DNA from: Clostridia bacterium | GTDB lineage: Bacteria > Bacillota_A > Clostridia > UMGS1883 | Assembly: GCA_017467965.1 (NCBI GenBank) | Contig: JAFUJZ010000013.1 | Coordinates: 1-64,000 of the forward strand | DNA length: 64,000 nucleotides | Direction of reading: 5' to 3' | Part shown: piece after piece, positions 40,786 to 51,300 of the stretch | Layout of the letters: each line of letters begins with the position of its first letter | Position numbering within the stretch: position 1 is the first letter of the stretch | Notes under the pieces: generated by a model | What the model was told of the DNA's origin: nothing | The model's input: only the letters and a program-made list of their open reading frames with translations | The model's database searches: none | Translations under genes and position numbers: made by a program

Positions 40786-42180
40786 TTAATCGACGTCAAT
40801 TCTCTTTTCTTCAAGTTCAATATTTTCGAAAAGTCCGCTTCCGAAAACCGCATCTATCGCCTTTTCGGGGTATTTCACATTTATTCCGTCATGGTAAATG
40901 CTCTCTTTTTTAAGCATTCTGTTTTCCATGTAGGAAACCTCATCATTTGATATCACAAAATAATTTATCCCATTTTGCACCGCAAAATTTGTCCCATTAC
41001 GATACACGGGAAAACCCATTTCCTCAGCTGACAACTCTAGTTCATCAAAAAGCTTGCTTCTTGGAATGGTGTCTTCTTTTTCTTTGGGCTCCCTTGTATC
41101 CTTAAAGGGAACACCTATTGCCACAGCATAAGCTTCAACCTCGTCATTACTGCCGTATATAATCATGTTTGGTGGCATTTTACCATACTGCGCCGTTGCA
41201 TTAGGCACCATAGGCATATGAACTATCCCGGGAGGGTTTTCATCCTCAATATTGCAGCTGAAATCCCACTTATTAAAATTCTTGGGTACATTATCGATTA
41301 CAGCAGTTTCAATATTCGGGCATTCAGATATTAAAATATTTTGATAACCCTCGCCTGTTTCAGGGTAATTTATCCTTACGGTTTTTAGGTTGTAGCATCG
41401 GTTTATGGGTGCCGCACACACAAGCTCATACGCATAATGCACACCATGGTGCCAACGCCCCCACACACCTATGGTTCCGTTACTATCTATATCCTCGTAC
41501 TTAACTCCGTCCCACTCCTTGATGCTCGGCATATTTATACTTTCAATACCGCATTCGTAAAATACGTTTGAGCCTAAATACTCAACGTTTTCAAGGTTAG
41601 CCTCTTTAAGATACTGACATTCTCTGAATGCAGAGCTACGGATTAATTTTACATTTTCAAGATTAATCTTTGTAATATCCGACCATTTAAAAGCAAATGC
41701 ACCTATTTCTTCAACAGTATCGGGAAGTATTACCTCAAATTTGCCTTCAATCTGTTGCATAAATTCAGGGGGCAATACTTTCAGCCCATGTTGTATGATG
41801 ATTTTTGTTCCGTCGGGAACAACACTTCCTGCAATAAAGCTATCGGTTTCTTTCAAAGTTGAGGGGAATGTAATCTTTTTTGCGTTTTTACAATTCAAGG
41901 CATAAGCTTCAATTGTGGTAATACCATTTGAGATAAAAATTTCCTCTGTTTTATCATTATCACAAAATGCATCTTCACATATTGTTGTTACCTTGTATCC
42001 GTCAATCTCGCTTGGCACTATTGCACATTTTTCATTACCAAAATATTTTGTGATATGTGCTTCTCCGTTTACGATTTCGTATTCAAAATTTTGCGAGACA
42101 ATATTATTGTCAGTTGCCATAGCAGACACTGCCGATAACAGCATAAGCATTACCAAAACTAAACTAAATACTTTTTTCAT
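40786..42180 (-). CDS. Secreted BspA-type LRR protein (LRR_5), 464 aa
   Basis: Signal peptide (about 1-22, ending in AMA), then leucine-rich repeats of the BspA/LRR_5 type, such as ICEDAFCDNDKTEEIFISNGITT and FAFKWSDITKINLENVKLI, up to about residue 340. A C-terminal segment of about 80 residues (AEEMGFPVYRNGTNFAVQNG, SYMENRMLKKESIYHDG) resembles a copper amine oxidase N-terminal-like stalk module that recurs in the other proteins of this block. No sortase signal, SLH domain or lipobox seen; the means of surface attachment is unclear. It is the last gene of the LRR run, before the hairpin at 40715. Confidence 0.82.
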   Translation of the reverse strand: MKKVFSLVLVMLMLLSAVSAMATDNNIVSQNFEYEIVNGEAHITKYFGNEKCAIVPSEIDGYKVTTICEDAFCDNDKTEEIFISNGITTIEAYALNCKNAKKITFPSTLKETDSFIAGSVVPDGTKIIIQHGLKVLPPEFMQQIEGKFEVILPDTVEEIGAFAFKWSDITKINLENVKLIRSSAFRECQYLKEANLENVEYLGSNVFYECGIESINMPSIKEWDGVKYEDIDSNGTIGVWGRWHHGVHYAYELVCAAPINRCYNLKTVRINYPETGEGYQNILISECPNIETAVIDNVPKNFNKWDFSCNIEDENPPGIVHMPMVPNATAQYGKMPPNMIIYGSNDEVEAYAVAIGVPFKDTREPKEKEDTIPRSKLFDELELSAEEMGFPVYRNGTNFAVQNGINYFVISNDEVSYMENRMLKKESIYHDGINVKYPEKAIDAVFGSGLFENIELEEKRIDVD

Positions 42181-42219
42181 GGTTTCACTCCTTTCTTTTT
42201 ATTGGTTAATATGTGAAAA

Positions 42220-43980
42220 TCAACGATAGTTTACCAATATGGAATTAAGCTCTTCACAATATTCAACATCTGCATTTGCCAAAACTTTAATAATATCTGT
42301 CGGCAAGTTGTCCTTGTTAAAGCTATGGGTATATTTAGCATAATTATTGATTACTATTGCGTTTTCATTTTCAATAAAAATCTGCCTGTTTTCGCCCATT
42401 GCAAGAAGTATCTGCTGATCCTTGTCAAAATAATTAACCTGCATGCCCATTTCTTCGCAAAGAGCTTTGATAACTTCGATGTTTTCTTTTCCGTCAAGGT
42501 TGATTTCGTTGTAATATTCGTATTTGATATTATGCTTTTTTGCATACTCTTCTGCAAAGCTACCCTTCTCAACGTGCAAGGTAAGCCCTTCTCCTCGTGT
42601 GCTCGGGCCTATCACAATACCGCCCTTATATCCAAACCACCAACCGTTAAATTCATTATCATGGATAAATTCAACGGTTTTCGGTATGTAAACATGCTGT
42701 ACCCAGGAGGAGCTATCAAATGTAATACTATTGTTTTCGCCTATGCTCTTAAGATTACCGCGCCCGATTATAATGCGTGACAAATTATCACAGCTTGTAA
42801 AAGCCATGCTGCCAATGCTTTCAACGCTACCCGGGATAACAATCCTTGTTATATCGGAGCCATAAAACGCATGAGAGACTATTTTTTTCAATTCATTGGG
42901 CAACGTTACTTTTTTTGCACTGCCGAGATTGCCTAAATAATCTCCACTAAAACCGTCCTCGTACCCTACTTCCAAAAGATTACGGCACGAACTGAATGCA
43001 CCGTGCTGTATTTCTACAGGCTTTGAGTTATAGTAGGCAGGCACAAAAATCACTCTTACACCAAGAGGGTTTAAAGCACCTGTTACAACAGCCTTATCCC
43101 CCATTTCGTATATTATAAGATTTGCAGCAGCATTCTCTGCGATAAAGCTTTCCAAATAATATTTAAAATAGTCTCCGTAGGCAAGATAGCATTTGTCACT
43201 TACCATATTGCCGTTTATGTCATACCATGTTTTTCGTATCCAATTGTTCTTAATTGTCAGAACTGTTTTGTGACCTCTTGTAATACTGTCGGTTTGTTTT
43301 CCCATGAGGGTGATTTTGATTTCATCGCCCACAAGAGGCTCATCGCTCTCTTCTGCACTATAGCAAAGCTGTCCGTCAATAAAGCCTGTAAGTGCCAAAA
43401 TACTAAAGCTGTCATTGATATCCTTTTCAAATGTGCCGTTTCTTTCAATTGTTATTTTTTCGGTTAAGGTATCAAATACACTTAAATCACAGTAGCGTAA
43501 TTCGTCACCATAGGTGCAGAAAACCGAGTCAAACTCAACTGCAACGCTGGAGTTTTCAGGTCCGTATACCTTTTCAAGGTTACACCCCACAAACGCAGGA
43601 TACTGCACTCTGTTGGGGCCTAACTGCATGCCTGTGTTTGTTTTTGCCCCTGCAATGGTAACCTCCATTCGATTAAAATACAGCACCTTTAAGTCAAGAC
43701 AATATGCAAATGCACTATGCCCTATGTATTCGATTGTGGGTGGGAAAGTTACGCTTTCAATGCTTTGTCCTGCAAAGGCAAAGTCGCCTATTTTTCTTAC
43801 ATATTCTTTATCTATTATCATGGGGATTTCAACATTTTTGTCATCGCCTATATATTTTGTGATGATAAGTCCGTTAGTGCCTTTTTCATATTCCCAGTCT
43901 CCGCTCACATTATCTGCCAATACAGGAATACAGCCAAGTGCCAAAAAAATCGTTAAAACCAAACTCAAAACCTTTTTCAT
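42220..43980 (-). CDS. Secreted BspA-type LRR protein (LRR_5), 586 aa
   Basis: Signal peptide (about 1-22, ending VLA). LRR_5 repeats occur in two groups: about 40-110 (GDFAFAGQSIESVTFPPTIEY) and about 320-450 (KKIVSHAFYGSDITRIVIPG, SMAFTSCDNLSRIIIG). Between them is a stretch without clear repeats (about 150-300). The C-terminal 90 residues (CEEMGMQVNYFDKDQQILLA) again look like the stalk-type module of the block. Begins 14 bases after the preceding gene, so same transcript. Ligand unknown; BspA-type LRRs in other bacteria bind host or bacterial surface proteins. Confidence 0.82.
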   Translation of the reverse strand: MKKVLSLVLTIFLALGCIPVLADNVSGDWEYEKGTNGLIITKYIGDDKNVEIPMIIDKEYVRKIGDFAFAGQSIESVTFPPTIEYIGHSAFAYCLDLKVLYFNRMEVTIAGAKTNTGMQLGPNRVQYPAFVGCNLEKVYGPENSSVAVEFDSVFCTYGDELRYCDLSVFDTLTEKITIERNGTFEKDINDSFSILALTGFIDGQLCYSAEESDEPLVGDEIKITLMGKQTDSITRGHKTVLTIKNNWIRKTWYDINGNMVSDKCYLAYGDYFKYYLESFIAENAAANLIIYEMGDKAVVTGALNPLGVRVIFVPAYYNSKPVEIQHGAFSSCRNLLEVGYEDGFSGDYLGNLGSAKKVTLPNELKKIVSHAFYGSDITRIVIPGSVESIGSMAFTSCDNLSRIIIGRGNLKSIGENNSITFDSSSWVQHVYIPKTVEFIHDNEFNGWWFGYKGGIVIGPSTRGEGLTLHVEKGSFAEEYAKKHNIKYEYYNEINLDGKENIEVIKALCEEMGMQVNYFDKDQQILLAMGENRQIFIENENAIVINNYAKYTHSFNKDNLPTDIIKVLANADVEYCEELNSILVNYR

Positions 43981-43994
43981 ATACTCTCTCCTTC

Positions 43995-45803
43995 CTAATT
44001 AGTAATAACCCTCGCTTCGGTTACACTCACCCAATATCTGTTATACGTATTGGAATATCCATACACCCTCACATATCTTGCTTTTTTGTTTATGTCAAAA
44101 TACTGGAACTCGTTTGTATCACCATCTGAGCCACGCTTTTCGATAACGGTTTCATAGTTTATGCCGTCTTCGCTCACCCGAACGTCAAAATATGTAGTCC
44201 TGGTCTTTGCATCACGGAACGCAAGGCCAAGTTTTTCAATATTCTTTATTTCTCCCAAGTCAAATTCCATATACTCAGGTCTAGTTTCGTCCTTTACATA
44301 AAGTACGCAGTAGCTTATATAATCGTCATCAAACATATTATCGGGACCATTCTGAGGCTCGGAAAGGATTGATACACTTACCTTCATGCCGTCTTGATCA
44401 ATGGTTTTTGCAGGCTTTGTTTCTAAAGGTTCTTCAATGGGTTTTTCTTGTGGTTCATCAACATTTTCATCTTTTAAAGGCTTAATCACACGTTTAACAT
44501 CGCCTGTTTCAAGATTCGCTGTTATTACATATGTACCTTCGTCCCACAAAACAGTCTTGTCTGAGCCATATGTATAATAATATTCAATTATCTTTTTGTT
44601 TTGTGGGTAAGTTATCGTGAGCAGCTTTCCGTCTTGGCTTAACTCTATCTTTTCCCATCTTGCAGGTGACCAAGGGTTTTTATATGGAGCTTTTGCTGAA
44701 ACACGTATATCTTCGCCGTCCCATTTTATAAAATGAAGAGAATTTGTAAAGCCGTGCATTATACCATTCGTATGAACTACGGCAAGTGTTCCGTATGCTG
44801 TTTCAATAGTTCCTTCAATGCGGTATATCTCACTGTTATGTTTTCTGAAAAACTCCTTGTATTTTTCGCTTTTTCGGCTATCTTCACCTAAAACGCTTTC
44901 AAGTGCCTTTTCGGGAATTTTCACATAGTAAGCGTTTTCAAAAATGCTTTCCGTTACCATTTTGCCGTTTTCCATGTAGTACGCAGTGTCGCATACAATT
45001 GCCATGCTTTTGCCGTCCTTTTGCACAGCTATATTATCCCCCGAAACAGTCACCGTACAGCCCATGCTTTCGGCAATTTTTGTTATGCGGTCTGCAAGAT
45101 ACGCTCTGTCTATAATACCGCCGTGAATACCTTGAATTTTCGGTTCCACCACAATGGAGGTATCTTTTTCACATTCTTCAAGAGGAACAAATTTAATATT
45201 CATTTCCTTTGCGTATTTTTGAGCCAAACTTTCCGAAGGAGCAAACATCTCAACTATATATGTGCGGTAAAAGCTCGGGAAACGGTAGTACCACTTCAAA
45301 ACACCCTTACTGTAAAACTCTACTCTTTCCAAAGATTGAAATTTGGTGTTTTCACTCAAAACAACGAGTGTTTCAATCCTACAGTCCAAAAAGGTTTCTG
45401 CTTCGATATCAGCTACGCCTTCGCCAATTATAACCTTTTTAAGATTTCTGCACTCTACAAATGTGTTTCCATATAAACTTGAAACTGACGAGGGAATTAC
45501 AATCTCTTCAAGGCTTGTGCATTTAAAAAATGCTCTACTTCCCAGATATGTAACTGTATCAGGGATAGTTACCTTTGTAATATCATCACGGTTTGCAAAA
45601 GCAGTTTCTACTATTCCCACTACAGTATATCCGTCAATTTCAGAAGGAATAGAAACTTCGCTACTGTCCGCCGTATAGCCTGTAACATAAGCTTTCCCAT
45701 TCTCTATTATATAGGCAAAATCAGCTGTTTCATTTTTCGCCAAAGCAGGAACACAACCTAAAACTATTAAAACAGTCAACACTAAACTTATAACCTTTTT
45801 CAT
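43995..45803 (-). CDS. Secreted LRR_5 protein with discoidin (F5/8C) domain, 602 aa
   Basis: Signal peptide (about 1-21). Domains in order: a compact LRR_5 group (about 40-130: AFANRDDITKVTIPDTVTYLG), a stalk-type module (about 240-320: ESMGCTVTVSGDNIAVQKDG), a beta-rich middle part with an aromatic segment (about 330-450), and a C-terminal F5/8 type C domain (about 470-602: YCVLYVKDETRPEYMEFDLG, RTTYFDVRVSEDG, RYVRVYGYSNTYNRYWVS). The C-terminal domain is nearly the same as that of the 1121-residue protein. ATG at 45803 follows AGGAGTG and an ECF-type promoter 32-58 bases upstream, which identifies it as the first gene of a second transcript. Confidence 0.85.
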   Translation of the reverse strand: MKKVISLVLTVLIVLGCVPALAKNETADFAYIIENGKAYVTGYTADSSEVSIPSEIDGYTVVGIVETAFANRDDITKVTIPDTVTYLGSRAFFKCTSLEEIVIPSSVSSLYGNTFVECRNLKKVIIGEGVADIEAETFLDCRIETLVVLSENTKFQSLERVEFYSKGVLKWYYRFPSFYRTYIVEMFAPSESLAQKYAKEMNIKFVPLEECEKDTSIVVEPKIQGIHGGIIDRAYLADRITKIAESMGCTVTVSGDNIAVQKDGKSMAIVCDTAYYMENGKMVTESIFENAYYVKIPEKALESVLGEDSRKSEKYKEFFRKHNSEIYRIEGTIETAYGTLAVVHTNGIMHGFTNSLHFIKWDGEDIRVSAKAPYKNPWSPARWEKIELSQDGKLLTITYPQNKKIIEYYYTYGSDKTVLWDEGTYVITANLETGDVKRVIKPLKDENVDEPQEKPIEEPLETKPAKTIDQDGMKVSVSILSEPQNGPDNMFDDDYISYCVLYVKDETRPEYMEFDLGEIKNIEKLGLAFRDAKTRTTYFDVRVSEDGINYETVIEKRGSDGDTNEFQYFDINKKARYVRVYGYSNTYNRYWVSVTEARVITN

Positions 45804-45834
45804 TTTCTTCACTCCTTTATCCTTTCTACTTATA

Positions 45835-45861
45835 TAGACACAAAAAACGTGAAAAAGTTGC
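45835..45861 (-). promoter_or_regulatory. ECF-type promoter P2 (before the 602-aa LRR/F5/8C gene)
   Basis: On the minus strand GCAAC (45857-45861), a 17-base T-rich spacer, and GTCTA (45835-45839) followed by TATAA. The same boxes, spacing and surrounding letters (TGCAACTTTTT ... TTTTTTGTGTCTATATA) occur before the sigma factor gene at 53784-53810. A GCAAC-like -35 and GTCTA-like -10 box are typical of ECF sigma factors. Confidence 0.75.
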
Positions 45862-45871
45862 ACGTTTTTAA

Positions 45872-45910
45872 AAAAATTACCAATGAGGACAAACCTCATT
45901 GGTAATTTTT
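45872..45910 (-). terminator. Intrinsic terminator after the 807-aa LRR gene
   Basis: AAAAATTACCAATGAGG (45872-45888) and its complement (45894-45910) form a 17-base stem, followed on the minus strand by TTTAAAAAC. It ends the upstream transcript just before promoter P2. Confidence 0.85.
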
Positions 45911-48333
45911 TATTGTTCGCTATTTATCATTTCAAATTTTACGCCAATTTTTTCGGCATATTCTTTTACTGCATCACTATTGCCGTAAATAACCATTTCG
46001 TCACTCGGCTTTACCAAATCAACATACGGTTCAACTGCTTTGATTCTTCTCGACGGGTCAATCGAGCAGAATTCTGCCAAAGACGGGCTTACAGTAAAGT
46101 TTTCAAACCGAGCGTTTTTAACTTCACATCTTAAAAACAGTGCAGGGAAAGTCTGCGCCCCTTTGTCAAAATTTTCTTCGGGCCATTTTATTCTCAGATT
46201 TTCAATTTTTGCATCGTAAAAGATTGTATATATCGAAAACGGGTCATAGCCTATCATGTGCTGATAAGGTATAAGGCGGAATGTCATGCGGTTGGTGTCA
46301 AGCCTTGTTTCACTTATACCGTCCCATGATTTTATGTTTAAAAGATTGATATCCTTAAGGCTCTCGCAGTATTGGAAAGCGCCCTCGCTGATGTGCTCAA
46401 TATTATCAAGATTGATGTTTTCCAACTTTGTACAGTTATAAAAAGCCTCATAGGGTATTGTTTTGATTTTTTCGTCAAGCGCAACTGATACAAGTTCTGT
46501 ATTTGCAAAAGCTCTTGAGCCTATTTCCACCGTTTTACCGTTGATTTCTCCCGGGATTGAAATATGCTGTGCACTCTTATCTATCAAGCCGGTAACGTAT
46601 ACCCTATCCTCTTCCTCGCGGTACTTGAGGTTTTCGTATATATTCATTTTATTACCGTCGTTAAAATGAACAACCGCATTTACGATTACGTTATTGTACT
46701 CGTCAATGGCTATTTTGTCCCATTCCTCACGTGTTCCCATGTAATAAATATCACTAAGGCTTTGACAATTGTTATAGCTACCGATTATGTTTACCGAGGG
46801 TGGAATAGTAATATACCTAAACTTGCCGTTTTTGATTGCTCTTTCTTCAATAACCTTTACGCCCTCGGGCACAACGTAGTGTTCAAGAGGCTTATTATGC
46901 GGATAATATATAAGCTTTTGTCCGTTTTTATCAAACACAACACCATCCTTTGAAGTAAAGAATGGATTATCCTTTGATATTTCCACCTCAGATAGGGAGT
47001 CGCAGTTCATAAACACGCCTTCATTCATCACATAAACAAGGCTGCCTATATTGATTTTTTGAAGGTTACGGCATTTGTAAAAAGCATAATCTCCAATTTT
47101 CCATACGCTGTCGGGTATTGTAATGCTTGTCAGTGCACTGCAGTTTTCAAAAGCGTATTTTCCGATGTTACCTGTTTTTGCACCAAGGGTAACATCTTTA
47201 AGACTTGCACAGTTTTCAAAAGCACTTTCGCCTATATCAACAACATTATCGGGGATTACAATGCTTTCTATATCTGAACCCTTGAAAGCCTCGCCACCTA
47301 TTGTTGTAAGACTCTGCGGCAAATCCACACTTATTATATCACTATTGTAAAATGCTCTGTGTCCGAGGATTTTCAACCCTTCTTCAAAGTGCACGCGTCT
47401 TATACTCTTGTTCCCTTCAAAAGCCTTGTCGCCAATGCTTTTTACGCTTCCGGGTATTGTGATTTCCTCGCTTGTTATATCAGAGGCAAAGCATCCTGCA
47501 ATGGATACTGTATCGGGCTTAATGGTAGCACCGTCCTTTATAACAAGCAGGTGCTTATTGATATAAAGTCCGTAATCATCCCAGTTTTGGGCGTTGTTGT
47601 AAAAAGCTGTGTTGTAAAAAGGATTGTTCTGCAAATATACATACGGCGGCATCTTTATGTAGCTGAGGTTTTCACAGTTTTCAAAAGCGTTTTCGCCTAT
47701 ATAGTCCACACCGTCGGGAAGCTCTATCCCCTCAAGGCTTGTACAGCCTTTGAAGGTCTTTGGCTTAATTGTTTTGAGCGTGGACGGGAAATTAATCTTT
47801 TTAAGTGTGGTTTGGTTTTCAAAGGAGCTTTCCGCTATTTCCTTTGTTCCTTCGGGGATTGTGTACTCAGTATCCTGTCTGCCTATACCATACATTAAAA
47901 GTATTTCGCCTTTGCCGTCAAAAAGCACACCGTCAACGGTTTTAAAGTTGGGGTTTTCTTTGCTTATGATTATTCTTTCAATACCCGTGCAGCCAAGGAA
48001 AGCATCTTCATCAAGCTTTTCAAGGTTTTTCGGCAAAACTATTTCCTTAAGATTAACACAGCCTTCAAACACCCTTTCACCGATTATTTCAACATTATCG
48101 GGAAAAATAATTCTTTTTATCTCTGTATTATCTTTCCAAGGGCCGTAATAACCCCAGGAGGAGTTGATGTGATAGTTAACAGGGCCTTCATCTATAAAAA
48201 GTGTGCCCTCATCGTCAATGTACCATTTGACGCCTTTAAAAACAAGTATTTCGTCGGGGACTTGTGCTGCAAATGTACAAACTGTGCCCAGCGCCATAAC
48301 AAGCACCAAAAGAAAACATATTACTTTTTTCAC
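45910..48333 (-). CDS. Secreted BspA-type LRR protein (LRR_5), 807 aa
   Basis: Signal peptide (about 1-23, ending TFA), then LRR_5 repeats over nearly the whole length, interrupted by two regions of the kind KDGVVFDKNGQKLIYYPHNK typical of BspA proteins. Repeat units such as AFENCSALTSITIPDSVWKIG and AFKGSDIESIVIPDNVVDIG recur about every 23 residues. Unlike its neighbours it lacks a clear stalk or discoidin domain and ends with a YGNSDAVKEYAEKIGV-type closing element. Starts 12 bases after the 1121-residue gene. Function: surface adhesion or binding, by family only. Confidence 0.85.
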   Translation of the reverse strand: MKKVICFLLVLVMALGTVCTFAAQVPDEILVFKGVKWYIDDEGTLFIDEGPVNYHINSSWGYYGPWKDNTEIKRIIFPDNVEIIGERVFEGCVNLKEIVLPKNLEKLDEDAFLGCTGIERIIISKENPNFKTVDGVLFDGKGEILLMYGIGRQDTEYTIPEGTKEIAESSFENQTTLKKINFPSTLKTIKPKTFKGCTSLEGIELPDGVDYIGENAFENCENLSYIKMPPYVYLQNNPFYNTAFYNNAQNWDDYGLYINKHLLVIKDGATIKPDTVSIAGCFASDITSEEITIPGSVKSIGDKAFEGNKSIRRVHFEEGLKILGHRAFYNSDIISVDLPQSLTTIGGEAFKGSDIESIVIPDNVVDIGESAFENCASLKDVTLGAKTGNIGKYAFENCSALTSITIPDSVWKIGDYAFYKCRNLQKINIGSLVYVMNEGVFMNCDSLSEVEISKDNPFFTSKDGVVFDKNGQKLIYYPHNKPLEHYVVPEGVKVIEERAIKNGKFRYITIPPSVNIIGSYNNCQSLSDIYYMGTREEWDKIAIDEYNNVIVNAVVHFNDGNKMNIYENLKYREEEDRVYVTGLIDKSAQHISIPGEINGKTVEIGSRAFANTELVSVALDEKIKTIPYEAFYNCTKLENINLDNIEHISEGAFQYCESLKDINLLNIKSWDGISETRLDTNRMTFRLIPYQHMIGYDPFSIYTIFYDAKIENLRIKWPEENFDKGAQTFPALFLRCEVKNARFENFTVSPSLAEFCSIDPSRRIKAVEPYVDLVKPSDEMVIYGNSDAVKEYAEKIGVKFEMINSEQ

Positions 48334-48345
48334 GCGTCTCCCTCC

Positions 48346-51300
48346 TTATCTGTTAAGATATACTTCCGCTTCCGTAATACTCACCCACCTGTAGTTATAG
48401 GTGTTGGAATATCCGTAAATTCGGATGTATCTCGCATTGCGGTTTATGTTAAAGTTTTCGTATGTAGCTACTCGCCTGTCGGACCCTTGCTTTGGCACAA
48501 TAGTTTCAAAGTTTTCGCCGTCCTCACTTACACGGATATCAAAATATGTTGTTCTCTGAGTGGAAAAGCGGAACGCCAAAGCGAGACGCGAAACGTCACA
48601 AACCTTGCCTAAATCAATCTGTATAAACTGGGGGTCATTTTCGTCCTGTACATAGAGTACACAGTATGTGGAAAAGCTTCCGTCGTAGAGGTTACTGGGG
48701 CCGTTCATAGGCTCCGATACAATAGATGCCGTCACGTTCACGTTTTTAAGATTAACCTTACCGTTTGCATCCACATCTACATCGTATTCAGGCACATAGG
48801 GTACAATCACAGGGCCCTCAACTTTTGTGTAAATCTCAACCTCTGTGGGAGAGAACCAGTTTTTGATATTGTCATAGGGGCTGGAGTTTCCGTAGCCGGA
48901 CAGTCTCACGTATCTTGCACTTACACCTCCGAGGCTGTAGTATTCAACCATTTCGGATTTGCCGGGAGAGTTGCGTCTTGCTATGGCTGTAGTATATTCC
49001 AATCCGTCAAGACTCACCTCAACCGAAAACTCGGTTGTTCTTATAAGCTCACGGTAGAAGGATATACCAATCTTATCAAGCTCATGAACCTCTCCAAGGT
49101 CAAATATTGCCCAGCAGGGGTCATTCTTGTCGGTAACCTCTGCCGACCAGCGTGTTTGAGTAAGACCGTCAATCATATTAAATGCTCCGTTTTCTAACTC
49201 GGGAACTTGAGAAACAGTAATATCATTAAGCGTTACTCGTATAACTCCGTTTGCTGCCTGTGTTAATTCATTACCCTGCGGGGTTTGTATCTCTCCGATT
49301 TCGGTTATTTCTATATTTTCGATGTCTAATTCTATAAGCGCGTCAGCAGGCACCATGAAAAGTCCGTTTATCCATTTGGCAGGGTTGGTGACTTCTTGAC
49401 CACCCTTAGCTGTGGCAACGGTTTTATCCTCGTTTGTAAAAATCATCCACTTACCGTCGCCTGTACACACTGCAATTTTTCTTGTATCGTCACAATCAAC
49501 ACTCATATTGAGAGCCTCAAAAGCCGCCTTGCCCGAAACATATACAACTCCGTTTTCTTCATACACATTGCCACCTACAAGATAGCTGTCGGCAATCTTT
49601 ACGCTAAGAGGTGTTCTGAACTTGACAGAATTCTCCTGTGCCCATTTTTCAACCAAGTCACCTGCTGTTGAAACAAGTGTTATGTCCTGCGGCTTGCTGT
49701 TTGCACCAAACTGGTCTCCACCTGTGCTGTAAATATGGGTAAATGCAAAGCGGTCAATTCGCTTTACTGTATTGGGCAGATAAACCACCGCACCGTCTGC
49801 GATATCAAAGGCACCGCGATGAATTTCGACCTCACATTCAGAGAGCACCTTGACGTTCTTAAGATTATAGCAACCTGCAAATGCCATAACGCCGATGCTT
49901 TCTACTTTTTTAGGTATAATCACGCTTTCAAGCGCTATACAATTGTAAAAGCTTAAATCGTGGATGCCTTTAAGCGACTGAGGTAAAGTAACCTTTTTGA
50001 GGTTTACGTGATTTTTGAAAACACCATATATGTTTTCAATGCCCTCGCCTATCACGATTTCGGTAATTTCATCAATTTTCCACGGTACGCCCACATATTT
50101 GCCGTTAACGGTTGTCTGCAAACTGCCTGTGCCCGTAAGGGTGAGAACTCCGTTTTCCGCTTTCCACGCTATATTGTTGTATACGCCCTCTACAAGGTTT
50201 ACGTTGTTCACGTCTTGGGGCACCTCATCAATACTCTTATATATTACCGTTTTATCGGGAACAACATTGTCCGTATGGATGTTTACAAGGGTCTGGGGCA
50301 TATAAAGCTCCTTTAACGTGTAGTTGTAAAGGGCCTTTTCGCCTATCTCAAAAACATTTTCAGGTATTACGTATGAACTGTAACGCCTGCCATTAGGGAA
50401 GCTTACAAGCTTTTTCATGTCCTTTGAATAGAGCACCCCGTCAAGAGATGTGTAATTTGCACTTTCCTCTGACACGTTAATCGTATTTAACATAGGACAG
50501 TCAAAGAACGTAGAGGAAAAAATTTTTTCTACGCCTTTGCCTATTGTAACCGTCGAAAGCTTATCACAGTCATAGAAGGGTGACAGCTTGCTTTCGCATC
50601 TTATGCCGCCGAAATATCCGCTCGGGTACAAGCTTTCATCAGTACCTAACACCTTTACATTGTCGGGTATTTCAATTTTTTCAAGGCTGTCACAGTCCCA
50701 GAAAGCGCCGTCGCCGATAAAGGTTACACCCTTTCCTATACTGATGCTTTCCAATCCGCAGCCACGGAATGCCATGTCATTTATTGTAGTTACGCTATCG
50801 GGTATTTTGATAGTTTTAAGCTCTCTGCAGTATTCAAACGCCTGCTCACCGATTGCCTCTATGCCACTATTAAGTTCCACCTCTCTAAGGCTGTTACAGT
50901 TTCGGAAAGCACCCTTACCGATGCTTTTCATTGTAGTGGGCATAACTACTCTGGTGATTTCGCCGCAATCGTAAAATCCGGGTTCTGAAATTCCCGTCAC
51001 GGGATAACCAAATATTTTGTCGGGGATGATAACATCGCCTGCAAGATTTTTGTCACAGCCTGTTATCCACACCTCGCTACCCTTAAGGGTATATGTAATA
51101 CCACCGACTGTTACCTCACCGTTTACAAAACCTATTTCGGAATCTGTATAGCTTACAGCACCTGTTACATTTTTGCAACCTTCAAATGCACGCGCACCTA
51201 TAGTGCGTGCACCGACAACGTTCATTTTAAGATTTGTACAGCCGGAGAAAGCTTCCGTACCAATTGTTTCGGCGTAAAGATTTCCGCCCTCTTTAAGATT